Assembly: GCF_049310885.1 (NCBI RefSeq)
Contig: NZ_JBMDYO010000004.1
Coordinates: 1-64,000 of the forward strand
Source: CAYZJV01 sp049310885
GTDB lineage: Bacteria; Spirochaetota; Spirochaetia; Sphaerochaetales; Sphaerochaetaceae
Reading direction: 5' to 3'
DNA length: 64,000 nt
Shown here: one piece after another, positions 37,332-45,632 of the stretch
How positions within the stretch are numbered: position 1 is the stretch's first letter
How the letters are laid out: each line of letters begins with the position of its first letter
Translations under genes and position numbers: made by a program
The notes under the pieces: model-generated
Databases searched by the model: none
Seen by the model: only the letters and a program-made list of their open reading frames with translations
Told to the model about the DNA's origin: nothing

Positions 37332-37354
37332 GAGGTTGCCGTCACGGCAACCTC
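37332..37354 (-). terminator. Terminator downstream of groS
   Basis: Perfect hairpin with arms GAGGTTGCCG and CGGCAACCTC around a three-base loop. Read on the minus strand it is followed by TTTTTT, so it ends groS transcription; it may also stop dinG transcripts from the other side. Confidence 0.8.
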
Positions 37355-37381
37355 CTAATCCCACGTTGGTGTACGAGGTAT

Positions 37382-37645
37382 CTAGCTGATTACAGCGAGA
37401 ACATCGGACATGTGGAGAATGAGATACTCTTGGCCATCCGCCTTGACAGAAGTGCCGGCATACTTGTCATACATGACTTTGTCGCCCTTCTTCACGGTAA
37501 TGGATTCGTCATCACCAACAGCGACTACATCGGCGATCTGGGTCTTTTCCTGAGCAGTCTGCGGGATGAAGATTCCTCCGGCAGTCTTTTCCTGGACCTC
37601 TTCCATTTTGACAAGTACTCTGTCTCCCATCGGTTTGATAGTCAT
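37382..37645 (-). CDS. groS: Co-chaperonin GroES
   Basis: 87 aa from the ATG at 37645, which has AGGAGG with seven bases of spacing; the frame is open ten codons further. GroES caps GroEL. The core IKPMGDRVLVKMEEVQEKTAGGIFIP includes the mobile loop, and the KKGDKVMYDKYAGTSVKADGQEYLILHMSDVLAVI end is typical. groL is not adjacent. Regulation: a strong promoter with two palindromes in and next to it, but no CIRCE element. Confidence 0.95.
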   Translation of the reverse strand: MTIKPMGDRVLVKMEEVQEKTAGGIFIPQTAQEKTQIADVVAVGDDESITVKKGDKVMYDKYAGTSVKADGQEYLILHMSDVLAVIS

Positions 37646-37707
37646 AAATTCCTCCTGTATGATATTATCTCTCATATTATTTGGATACTGAGATGAAATC
37701 CTCTAGA

Positions 37708-37736
37708 AATATACGCACAAAGATGCGTACGGTCAA
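37708..37736 (-). promoter_or_regulatory. groS promoter
   Basis: On the minus strand, TTGACC (37731-37736) and TATATT (37708-37713) with exactly 17 bases between, close to consensus. It gives a leader of about 55 bases ending in AGGAGG. Confidence 0.75.
37712..37729. promoter_or_regulatory. Palindrome in the groS promoter spacer
   Basis: TACGCA and TGCGTA arms separated by six bases, lying between the -35 and -10 elements. This is a typical position for a repressor operator. It does not resemble CIRCE. Confidence 0.5.
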
Positions 37737-37756
37737 GCAAATGAATGAATTTGCTT
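37735..37756. promoter_or_regulatory. Second palindrome upstream of groS
   Basis: AAGCAAAT and ATTTGCTT arms separated by six bases, adjoining the groS -35 element. Its centre is 25 bases from that of the first palindrome. It also lies upstream of the divergent gene at 37824, so it could control both. Confidence 0.45.
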
Positions 37757-37823
37757 TACTATCTTTGCCTGCCTTTCCGTTTCGTTTTTCTCTTTGTATA
37801 TTGGGTGTGTGAAAGGGAAAGAT

Positions 37824-38345
37824 ATGGTAAATCAGACAACAGACCAACGATACAGGAAAGCTCTGAATATCTGCAGTACAAATCTATCGGAGATAGAAGG
37901 TGGCAGTCCTCGGGATGCTGCGCTCTGTTTCTTTCGCATGGGTGTAGTATTAAGTAGATTGGGAGATATTGGTGGTGCGATTCGCTGTTTCAATGATGCC
38001 TTTATCCTACGTGATATTTCCGGTTTAGAGAGGTCTTCCCACCATTGGAGAACTTTCCATGATACACAAATGGCAATATATATCTTGGGTAAACGGAAAA
38101 AGACCTTGGTTTCGATCGCCGAGGGAGACATGGTGCATGATCTGATTAAGAATCGTTGGAATCAGCTCAACAGGGAAATCGAACAATCAGAGATTCCCTT
38201 TGCTGGTAAGGATATGCGAGCTTGGTACCGTACAATAAAGATAGATTTCCCCTGGGAAATGGAGGATATGGAAGATCTAGTCGATGCCGAAGTTGACCAA
38301 GAATTCGATATTCACGAAGAAGAATGGGTCAAAATTACCCAGTAA
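37824..38345 (+). CDS. Tetratricopeptide-like protein of unknown function
   Basis: 173 aa from ATG 37824, which is preceded by an AAAGGGAAAG; the frame is open ten codons back. Residues about 10-70 form helices in a TPR-like pattern (DAALCFFRMGVVLSRLGDIGGAIRCFNDAF). The rest is helical and ends in a strongly acidic tail. No signal peptide or membrane segment. It is divergent from groS and shares its upstream region, so a stress-linked role is possible but not shown. Confidence 0.7.
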   Translation: MVNQTTDQRYRKALNICSTNLSEIEGGSPRDAALCFFRMGVVLSRLGDIGGAIRCFNDAFILRDISGLERSSHHWRTFHDTQMAIYILGKRKKTLVSIAEGDMVHDLIKNRWNQLNREIEQSEIPFAGKDMRAWYRTIKIDFPWEMEDMEDLVDAEVDQEFDIHEEEWVKITQ

Positions 38346-38411
38346 TCAACCATTTTAGGGTGAGTGTGACATTTTGACACGTCTGACCTGTAGTCTCTGG
38401 TTCCAGAAAGA

Positions 38412-38441
38412 CTGACATTGCCTGACATTCCTTCTTATAAA
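38412..38441 (+). promoter_or_regulatory. Promoter of the sigma factor gene
   Basis: CTGACA at 38412-38417 and TATAAA at 38436-38441 with 18-base spacing. Several TGACA copies occur in the 60 bases upstream (38367, 38375, 38413, 38423), perhaps part of a regulatory site. Confidence 0.45.
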
Positions 38442-38541
38442 AATATGCAAAATATTAACATATAACAAAATATAAAATGTTTCTCTTTCTTGTATGTAGT
38501 TGGCATGAAAAATGCTTCCTATTCAGTAGGAGGAGTTGCAT

Positions 38542-39411
38542 ATGATCCGGAACAAGAAAGTTTTGAACGAGTATGACCAGTTCGAGGACGAAAATATCCT
38601 CTCCATGTATTTGAAAGAAATCAACCGTATTCCTCTTCTCACACGTGAGGAGGAAGATTCATTGGCAAGAAAAGCCGCGGAAGGCAATGAATTTGCCCGT
38701 AAAAGAATGATTGAATCGAACCTAAGGTTCGTTGTTAACGTTGCAAAAAAATATCAAAACCAGGGATTACCCCTGATTGACCTTATTAATGAAGGGAATA
38801 TCGGTCTCATGAATGCTCTAGAGAAGTATGATGTGGATCGTGGTTACCACTTCATTAGTTATGCTGTTTGGTGGATCAGACAAGCTATCCTAAAAGCTAT
38901 CTGTGAGAAATCAAGGACTGTGCGTTTACCGCTCAATAGAGCGAATGAATTGGTACAAATCCAGAAGGCTCAACGCAAGCTTATGCATGAAAGTGGAGAG
39001 GAACCAACTCTGGAAGAGCTTGGCGAGGCAATGAAGATGGATCCCCAATTGGTAGGAGATTTGCTCTCCATCAGTCGTGAGATGGTAAGTCTTGATGCTC
39101 CTGTCTATGGCGATCCCTCCAACTCGACTGTAGGGGACTTTATTGAGGATGACTATCGTTCCGCTGAGGATATCCTGATGGACAAAACCTTGAAGGATGA
39201 TATCAATGAAGCATTGCAGATTCTAAGCGATAAGGAGCGTGAGATCATCGAGATGAGATTTGGTCTCAATGGTGCCATTCCCATGTCCCTCAAAGAGATT
39301 GGAGAGCTTTATAATCTGACGAAAGAAAGGATTCGCCAGATAGAGAAAAAAGCGTTGGAAAGGATGAAACAACCGACGCGCTTGAAGGCGCTTGAATCAT
39401 ATACGGCATGA
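38542..39411 (+). CDS. RNA polymerase sigma-70 family factor, group 2 (RpoD/RpoS-like)
   Basis: 289 aa from ATG 38542, with AGGAGG eight bases upstream. It has region 1.2, a complete region 2 (EGNEFARKRMIESNLRFVVNVAKKY, LIDLINEGNIGLMNALEKYD, FISYAVWWIRQAI), region 3 and region 4 with the -35 binding helix (LKEIGELYNLTKERIRQIEKKAL). Region 1.1 is absent, as in group 2 sigma factors. It recognises promoters similar to the housekeeping ones. Which condition it serves cannot be told; it stands alone, with its own promoter and terminator. Confidence 0.9.
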   Translation: MIRNKKVLNEYDQFEDENILSMYLKEINRIPLLTREEEDSLARKAAEGNEFARKRMIESNLRFVVNVAKKYQNQGLPLIDLINEGNIGLMNALEKYDVDRGYHFISYAVWWIRQAILKAICEKSRTVRLPLNRANELVQIQKAQRKLMHESGEEPTLEELGEAMKMDPQLVGDLLSISREMVSLDAPVYGDPSNSTVGDFIEDDYRSAEDILMDKTLKDDINEALQILSDKEREIIEMRFGLNGAIPMSLKEIGELYNLTKERIRQIEKKALERMKQPTRLKALESYTA

Positions 39412-39417
39412 TGCCAG

Positions 39418-39448
39418 AAACCCTCCTTGCATTGACAGGGAGGGTTTT
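39418..39448 (+). terminator. Terminator after the sigma factor gene
   Basis: Hairpin with arms AAACCCTCC and GGAGGGTTT around a 12-base loop, followed by T. It starts seven bases after the stop codon. Confidence 0.8.
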
Positions 39449-39511
39449 CTCATATACATTGATATATCGTGAATTGATTATAGAAAATGAATTTAAGGGG
39501 GTACTTCATAT

Positions 39512-42211
39512 ATGTCGAAGGACGTGACAAAGTACGTGTATTTTTTTGGAGAAGGTAAAGCGGAAGGTTCCGCATCGATGAAAGATCTACTTGGAGGGAA
39601 GGGTGCGAATCTGGCCGATATGACGTCAATCGGATTACCAGTTCCTCCAGGATTCACCATCAGTACGGAAGCCTGCGCGTACTATAGTGCGAATGACAGT
39701 ACGTATCCTGAGGGGTTGCGTGAAGAGGTCCTTAAGCATCTGGACCACTTGGAGAAGGTTATGGGAGCCAAGCTCGGCGACAGTGAGAACCCCCTTCTTG
39801 TCTCCGTTAGATCTGGGGCTGCCCAATCTATGCCTGGTATGATGGATACGGTCCTCAATTTGGGGATGAATCCAGATTCTGCCAAAGCCCTTGCGAAAAA
39901 GACCAACAACGAACGTTTCGCTTGGGATAGTTACCGGAGATTTATGCAAATGTTCGGTGACGTTGTCATGGGTGTTCCCCACCATGAATTCGAAGAAGCC
40001 CTCCAGTCGGTTAAGACAGAGCGAAACTGTGAATTCGACACTGATCTCGATGTGGAAGACATGAAAGAGGTTATTGATCGATACCGGGCTCTCTATAAGC
40101 GCTATATCGGAGAAGATTTCCCTACTGATCCTATTGACCAGCTATTCAAGGCTATCAATGCTGTATTCGGCTCTTGGAACAATGATCGTGCCATCAGATA
40201 CCGGCAGATGAACGATATCAGAGGGCTTCTCGGAACTGCAGTGAATGTCCAGTCGATGGTATTCGGTAATATGGGAGCTACGAGTGGTACTGGAGTTGCC
40301 TTTACCCGGGATCCTTCTACAGGAGAGGACAAATTCTACGGCGAGTATCTCATGAATGCTCAGGGAGAGGATGTCGTCGCAGGTATCAGAACTCCCCAGA
40401 CTATCGATACGTTGAAGTCAGTCAACGAGAAGGTGTACCAACAGTTGGTCGATATCCGTGATCTTCTGGAAAAACACTATAAAGATATGCAGGACATCGA
40501 ATTCACAATTCAAGAGGGTACATTGTACATGCTCCAGACCCGTAACGGAAAGCGGACTATTTTCAGTTGGCTCCGAAGTCAGGTCGAAATGGTGGAATCG
40601 GGTCTTATTTCCAAGGAGACTGCCGTTGGTCGAGTACCTGCAGGTGAATTCAACAAATTGTTCGCTCCCGTTCTTGACAGTGATGATATCGACAAACAGG
40701 GCGTTCAGGAAGTAACAAAAGGACTGAATGCCAGTCCTGGTGGGGCCTGTGGACAGGTCTATTTCTCCGCCGAGAAGGCTGAGGAGATGGCTGCTCTTGG
40801 AAAAGATGTCATTCTTGCTCGCGTAGAGACCAGTCCCGAAGATATCGGTGGTATGGCAGTAGCCAAAGGTGTTATTACAACCCGTGGTGGTATGACCAGC
40901 CATGCAGCTGTTGTTGCCCGGGGAATGGGATGTCCCTGTGTCTCGGGAGCTGGAGATATATCCATTAATTATAAAGATGGCTCCATGAAAGTAGGCGATA
41001 AAGTAGTCCGTGAAGGTGATTTTATCTCCATCGACGGTTTTACCGGTCAGGTCTACTTCGCACACATCCAAGTAAAACCCTCAGAAATCGTTCAAGTTCT
41101 CAATGGAGAAATGAAGAGCGATGAGTCGTTGTTGTTCCAAAACTACAACAAATTCATGGGATATGTTGATGAAATTCGTAAGTTAAGAGTACGTACCAAT
41201 GCAGATACTCCTGCTGATACCCATATGGCTGTACAATTGGGTGCAGAAGGTATCGGATTGTGTAGGACAGAACACATGTTCTTTGGTGGTCAGAGAATCA
41301 TCAGTGTGAGAAAAATGATCTTGGCCAACAACAAGGTTGAGCGCGAGAAGGCACTCGCCGAACTGTTGCCCATGCAGAGGCAAGATTTTGAGGAGATCTT
41401 CACAGAATTGAATGGTCTTCCCGCAACGGTTCGCTTGCTTGATCCTCCATTGCACGAATTCCTTCCAAATGATCACACTAGTAGACATGAAATGGCTCTA
41501 CAGTTGGGTATATCGGTTGAAGAAATTGCTCAAAAAACAACGCAGTTGCATGAATTCAATCCTATGCTCGGTTTTAGAGGATGCAGACTTGCTATTGTGT
41601 ACCCTGAAATCCTCCATATGCAGGTGAGGGCTATCATTGAGGCAGCTCTCAATGTATCTGAGAAGGGCACAGAGGTCCATCCGGAGATCATGATTCCTCT
41701 GGTTGGACACTATAAGGAATTCGAATACACCAAGAAACATGCTATTGAAACCATTGAAAAGGTGTTTGCGGAAAGGGGCAAGAAGATTGCTTATAAGATT
41801 GGAACCATGATCGAGGTCCCAAGAGCAGCGATAACTGCAGATGAGATTGCTAAATCGGCCGAATTCTTTAGTTTCGGAACCAATGATCTGACACAGATGA
41901 CTTGTGGTTTCTCCCGTGATGATGCGGCGAGCTTCCTAGGACCTTATGTGAATGACACCGATAAGCAATTTTATGAATATGATCCATTTGCAACCATTGA
42001 TATTGATGGTGTCGGGAAATTGGTCAAAATAGCTTCTGAGTTAGGGCGTTCGGTCAATCCGAAGATCAAGCTAGGTATCTGTGGTGAGCATGGAGGAGAT
42101 CCAAAGACCATAGATTTCTGTCAGAAAGTGGGATTGGACTATGTATCCTGTTCGCCATTCCGTGTTCCAGTTGCACGTTTAGCTGCGGCGCAGGCTGTAT
42201 TAAAGAAGTAG
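39512..42211 (+). CDS. ppdK: Pyruvate phosphate dikinase
   Basis: 899 aa, normal length. It interconverts pyruvate, ATP and phosphate with PEP, AMP and pyrophosphate. Domain order: N-terminal ATP grasp (KDLLGGKGANLADM, SVRSGAAQSMPGMMDTVLNLG), the phosphohistidine domain with His464 in GGMTSHAAVVARGMG, and a C-terminal TIM barrel with Cys857 in GICGEHGGDP. GGGGG precedes the ATG. In anaerobes it often runs glycolytically to make ATP, or in reverse for gluconeogenesis. It stands alone, ending in a strong hairpin. Confidence 0.96.
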   Translation: MSKDVTKYVYFFGEGKAEGSASMKDLLGGKGANLADMTSIGLPVPPGFTISTEACAYYSANDSTYPEGLREEVLKHLDHLEKVMGAKLGDSENPLLVSVRSGAAQSMPGMMDTVLNLGMNPDSAKALAKKTNNERFAWDSYRRFMQMFGDVVMGVPHHEFEEALQSVKTERNCEFDTDLDVEDMKEVIDRYRALYKRYIGEDFPTDPIDQLFKAINAVFGSWNNDRAIRYRQMNDIRGLLGTAVNVQSMVFGNMGATSGTGVAFTRDPSTGEDKFYGEYLMNAQGEDVVAGIRTPQTIDTLKSVNEKVYQQLVDIRDLLEKHYKDMQDIEFTIQEGTLYMLQTRNGKRTIFSWLRSQVEMVESGLISKETAVGRVPAGEFNKLFAPVLDSDDIDKQGVQEVTKGLNASPGGACGQVYFSAEKAEEMAALGKDVILARVETSPEDIGGMAVAKGVITTRGGMTSHAAVVARGMGCPCVSGAGDISINYKDGSMKVGDKVVREGDFISIDGFTGQVYFAHIQVKPSEIVQVLNGEMKSDESLLFQNYNKFMGYVDEIRKLRVRTNADTPADTHMAVQLGAEGIGLCRTEHMFFGGQRIISVRKMILANNKVEREKALAELLPMQRQDFEEIFTELNGLPATVRLLDPPLHEFLPNDHTSRHEMALQLGISVEEIAQKTTQLHEFNPMLGFRGCRLAIVYPEILHMQVRAIIEAALNVSEKGTEVHPEIMIPLVGHYKEFEYTKKHAIETIEKVFAERGKKIAYKIGTMIEVPRAAITADEIAKSAEFFSFGTNDLTQMTCGFSRDDAASFLGPYVNDTDKQFYEYDPFATIDIDGVGKLVKIASELGRSVNPKIKLGICGEHGGDPKTIDFCQKVGLDYVSCSPFRVPVARLAAAQAVLKK

Positions 42212-42245
42212 CTAACGTACAGCATTCAAACATTTCTCACAACAA

Positions 42246-42270
42246 GAGGGGACGTTTCAAACGTCCCCTC
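42246..42270. terminator. Hairpin between ppdK and the convergent symporter gene
   Basis: Perfect inverted repeat GAGGGGACGTTT / AAACGTCCCCTC. It lies between two convergent genes and can act in both directions, although the T runs on either side are short. Confidence 0.7.
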
Positions 42271-42310
42271 AATTATTAGATTAGTGTCGATCTCGATAAA
42301 ATAAGTACTA

Positions 42311-43654
42311 TCAACTCGCTGTATCAGCTTTCAGATCCTGATTTTTGAAAGCTTCCCGATCGAACTCACCGAGTGAATTGGCGACGATGACTGATGTAGT
42401 CATGTCACCAGCCACATTGGTCATGGTCCTGAACATATCCACAATAAAATCGACACCGGCAACCAAACCAACAGCTTCAACCGGAAGACCTACCGTTGTA
42501 AGGGTTATAACCGTGAATGCAGTCGCTCCCATGGGAACTGCAGCGCTCCCCAGACTTGCCAGTACTGAGACAACCACGATCAATACATACTGCGATATGC
42601 TGAGATCAATACCAAATGCATTGGCAGCGAATACTGCCACCATGGCTGGAAAGATTCCTCCACAGGCATCCATATTCATCACGGCACCGAGTGGACCGAC
42701 AAAATTCGCCACGCGGGAATTCACCTTAAGTCGGTTTGTCATCGTATCGATTGTCATAGTCAATGAACCTAGGCTGGAGCGACTGGAAAAAGCTAGAAGA
42801 AGAGCTGGACTAGCTGCCCTAAAAAATCTGATAGGATTGATTTTTGCAAACGTTGTAAGCAGTCCTCCGTATACCAATCCCATCTGGATAAGACAGGCAA
42901 TCACTACGGCGATAACAAAAAGCCCAAGCTGTACCAATACTGACATGCCGGTGCTGCTAAGCCAATAAGTAGTTAAACCTAATACACCATAAGGAGTCAG
43001 TTTAAGCACATTCCTGGTCAATTGCATGACAATTTGTAGGAAGCTCTCCAGAATATCTTGGAATGGCTTTACGGCTTCTGGTTTTTTAGTCTTTACTCCG
43101 ATTGCTGCGACCCCAATGAATAGCGAGAACACCACAAGCGGAATCATATTCATTTCAGCGGCAGCCTTCACAAAATTCGACGGTATGAAATTCCTGAATT
43201 GAGAAAATACATTGCTAACCGTATTGGGTTCACGAGAGGCCAATTCCGGGATAACCATGCCTGAACCGACTGAGAAAATACTTGCAATCACCAAACCGAT
43301 GATTCCCGCTATTGTAGCGGTGAAGAGAAAAATTCCAATAGTACGGGATCCCATTTGCTTCAGTTCATCGGTACTACTTAACTTCAACAAACCTGCGATA
43401 ATACTTGTTGGTACAAGAGGTATAATCAACATTCTTAATAGGTCTACATATCCGTATCCTACAAGTGACACCCAGCGTCGGACGTTCTGGTTGGCTTCAG
43501 CAGTGGCTAGGAAAAAGAGCGCCATACCGAACGCTGCCCCTAGAAGTAGAGCAATGAAGACACGAGTTGAGAAGGGTAGGTGAAACTTTCGTTTCAACAC
43601 AACCAAGACGGCTAAAAGTAAGACAAATCCAAAAATCCAAAGGAATGTGGACAT
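42311..43654 (-). CDS. Sodium:dicarboxylate symporter family protein, TcyP-like
   Basis: 447 aa from the ATG at 43654, which has GGAGG in front; the frame extends four codons to a TTG that lies within the ribosome site. Eight or more membrane segments with the DAACS re-entrant loop SSRSSLGSLTMT and the substrate-binding MNMDACGGIFPAM and GSAAVPMGATAFTVI segments. The N-terminal FSLVG-like WVSLVGYGYVDLLRMLIIPLV resembles L-cystine transporters of the TcyP/YhcL group more than glutamate carriers. Cystine as substrate is inference. Single gene with its own promoter. Confidence 0.82.
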   Translation of the reverse strand: MSTFLWIFGFVLLLAVLVVLKRKFHLPFSTRVFIALLLGAAFGMALFFLATAEANQNVRRWVSLVGYGYVDLLRMLIIPLVPTSIIAGLLKLSSTDELKQMGSRTIGIFLFTATIAGIIGLVIASIFSVGSGMVIPELASREPNTVSNVFSQFRNFIPSNFVKAAAEMNMIPLVVFSLFIGVAAIGVKTKKPEAVKPFQDILESFLQIVMQLTRNVLKLTPYGVLGLTTYWLSSTGMSVLVQLGLFVIAVVIACLIQMGLVYGGLLTTFAKINPIRFFRAASPALLLAFSSRSSLGSLTMTIDTMTNRLKVNSRVANFVGPLGAVMNMDACGGIFPAMVAVFAANAFGIDLSISQYVLIVVVSVLASLGSAAVPMGATAFTVITLTTVGLPVEAVGLVAGVDFIVDMFRTMTNVAGDMTTSVIVANSLGEFDREAFKNQDLKADTAS

Positions 43655-43697
43655 AGTTACCTCCAATGGTAAAGTTTACAAAATCTATAGATATAGT

Positions 43698-43727
43698 ATG
43701 ATATAAACACAACCCATCACTCGTCAA
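43698..43727 (-). promoter_or_regulatory. Promoter of the symporter gene
   Basis: On the minus strand, TTGACG (43722-43727) and TATCAT (43698-43703) with 18-base spacing. The region from here to 43925 is about 200 bases of AT-rich sequence in which I see no gene or structured element. Confidence 0.5.
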
Positions 43728-43925
43728 GGGGATGTTTATAACAAAAGGAGAGTTTCTCAGGACTAGATAGTAAGAAGGTAAGAATTAATTGAATCATGCT
43801 AAATGGAGATAATATAATGCTAATATTGTTTGCAACTATACATCAACAAAAGTTTTACTTTGTTAGAAAATATGACAAGACATAAAAATTAGACAATTTA
43901 ACTTACCAAATCATAAAAATAGTCT

Positions 43926-43954
43926 TTGACTGTTGCATTTTGTTGTAATACGAT
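43926..43954 (+). promoter_or_regulatory. Promoter of the dctPQM operon
   Basis: TTGACT at 43926-43931 and TACGAT at 43949-43954 with 17-base spacing, identical in both hexamers to the promoter at 6118. Confidence 0.65.
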
Positions 43955-43982
43955 ACCGGTATATCACACATAGGAGACGCAT

Positions 43983-45011
43983 ATGAAAAAACTATTTCTT
44001 ATCGTTCTTTTGGTACTTTTGGTTCTCCCGTTGATGGCAGCACCTTTGACCATCAAACTCGCACACTTAAACCCACAAGATCCTTTTGATGTCCCTTCAG
44101 CAGCAATGGCCGCTACATTCAAAAGTGAAGTGGAAGCGAATTCCAATGGACAGATTATTGTAGAGCTCTACCCGAATGGAGTATTGGGAAAAGAACGTGA
44201 GACCATGCTTCAGGTTAAGGCTGGAATCGTACAATCTTTTATATCCTCCTCTGGTGGTCTTTCTACCTTCTATCCTCTCATCGATGTTACGAACCTACCT
44301 TTCGCCTTCTCTAGCTATAATGTCGGTTATGAAGTATATGATGGCGATTTTGGACAAGAGTTGGCTGCCGATATCGAAAAACAAGCAGGATTTAAGGTCC
44401 TTGGTTTTGGCGAATCGGGTGGATTTTTTGCAATCACGAACTCCCGACGTGAAGTCCGGACTCCTGCCGATATGAGAGGCTTGAAAATCCGAGTAATGAG
44501 TGTTCCCTTACACCAGGAAGTGGTTAAGTCTTTAGGAGCTTCTCCGACTGTTGTCGCATGGGCTGAAGTCTATACATCCTTACAGACTGGGGTCGTCGAT
44601 GGACAGATGAATCCTATCTCTATAATCAATATGGCGAAGTTCTATGAAGTCCAGGACTACATTACTCTCACAAACCATCTGTATGCTCCCTACGTTTGGG
44701 TCATGAATCCACGATTCTATAATGGACTTACCGCGGACCAGAAAAAAATTGTTGACGATGCAGCTCGAACTGCAATTCTTGCAGGACGTGGTGTAAGTCG
44801 TGTTATCGATTCATCAGATAAGGGTCTTCCCGTACTCTTAGAAAAAATGAATGTATATGTTCCCACAGCCGCAGAAATGAAGCAGTTCCGTGATCTTGCA
44901 ATTCCTGCAGCTCGCGCATTCTTGGAAAGAACCTATAAATCTCAGGGTAAATACTGGGTGGATCGTTTCCTCTCAGCTGTCGAAGATGCCGAAGCCAAGT
45001 TGGGCTACTAA
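43983..45011 (+). CDS. dctP: TRAP transporter substrate-binding protein, DctP family
   Basis: 342 aa. Signal peptide at 1-19 (KKLFLIVLLVLLVLPLMAA) with probable cleavage after Ala19 or Ala20, no lipobox. The mature part has the DctP pattern: IKLAHLNPQDPF at the start, PADMRGLKIRVM near 160 with the Arg that usually binds the substrate carboxylate, and GVVDGQMNP near 203. It delivers organic acids to the DctQM permease. AGGAG lies seven bases before the ATG. A hairpin separates it from dctQ. Confidence 0.92.
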   Translation: MKKLFLIVLLVLLVLPLMAAPLTIKLAHLNPQDPFDVPSAAMAATFKSEVEANSNGQIIVELYPNGVLGKERETMLQVKAGIVQSFISSSGGLSTFYPLIDVTNLPFAFSSYNVGYEVYDGDFGQELAADIEKQAGFKVLGFGESGGFFAITNSRREVRTPADMRGLKIRVMSVPLHQEVVKSLGASPTVVAWAEVYTSLQTGVVDGQMNPISIINMAKFYEVQDYITLTNHLYAPYVWVMNPRFYNGLTADQKKIVDDAARTAILAGRGVSRVIDSSDKGLPVLLEKMNVYVPTAAEMKQFRDLAIPAARAFLERTYKSQGKYWVDRFLSAVEDAEAKLGY

Positions 45012-45031
45012 GAATTTTCGCTTCTAGACCA

Positions 45032-45063
45032 TGTGGTGGTACCGAGTTCATGGTGCCACCACA
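45032..45063 (+). terminator. Intercistronic hairpin after dctP
   Basis: Arms TGTGGTGGTACC and GGTGCCACCACA with an eight-base loop and one G-T pair; no T run follows. It probably stabilises the dctP message or partly stops transcription, giving more binding protein than permease. Confidence 0.6.
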
Positions 45064-45077
45064 GAGGAGTTTCTTCT

Positions 45078-45617
45078 ATGGATTCACAAGAAAACAAAGC
45101 AATCGGCATGTTATACCGCATATCCGATATCCTGAATAAGATAGTTAGCCAACTTTGTGTTATTACGATAGGAGGGATGACTTTCGTCGTATTGTTGGGG
45201 GTCTTGTTTCGCTATGTCTTCAGGATTCCTCTCAGCTGGTCAGAGGAATTATCCCGGTATCTGATGATATGGGCAGCGGCACTGGCTATAAGTATCGGTA
45301 TACGTGAGAATGAACATGTAGGACTGACCATTCTACTTGATGGAGCCAAATCAAAAGTAATGCGCATGATTCTCGGTAGCATCATTTTTGTTGTGGTGTT
45401 AGGTTTTCTCCTCATCATGATCTACTACTCCATCCAAATGACTATTGAAGCCAAGTTCCAGATTTCTATGGGTTTGGGTATAACTATGGTATTACCGTCA
45501 TTGGCAATTCCGGTCTCCATGATCTTGGCCGTTATCCAATTGGTGTTAACGCATATTATAAACTTATCTCGAGGCTATGCCCCCGAGTCGCATGAGAAGA
45601 AAATCATCGACATTTAG
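45078..45617 (+). CDS. dctQ: TRAP transporter small permease, DctQ family
   Basis: 179 aa from ATG 45078 (GAGGAG upstream); the longer frame would start inside the hairpin. Four membrane segments with the DctQ motif FRYVFRIPLSWSEELSRYLMIWAAALAISIGIRENEHVG at about 47-85. The C-terminal helix ends in a charged cytoplasmic tail. DctQ pairs with DctM to form the permease. Confidence 0.92.
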   Translation: MDSQENKAIGMLYRISDILNKIVSQLCVITIGGMTFVVLLGVLFRYVFRIPLSWSEELSRYLMIWAAALAISIGIRENEHVGLTILLDGAKSKVMRMILGSIIFVVVLGFLLIMIYYSIQMTIEAKFQISMGLGITMVLPSLAIPVSMILAVIQLVLTHIINLSRGYAPESHEKKIIDI

Positions 45618-45632
45618 AAAGAGGAGTCAACT

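Noticed and set aside
37637..37760. CIRCE element controlling groS
   Set aside because: Neither palindrome resembles TTAGCACTC-N9-GAGTGCTAA in arm sequence or spacing.
42345..42968. 207-codon frame antisense to the symporter gene
   Set aside because: Alanine- and threonine-rich shadow of the membrane protein gene on the other strand, with no ribosome site or recognisable domain.
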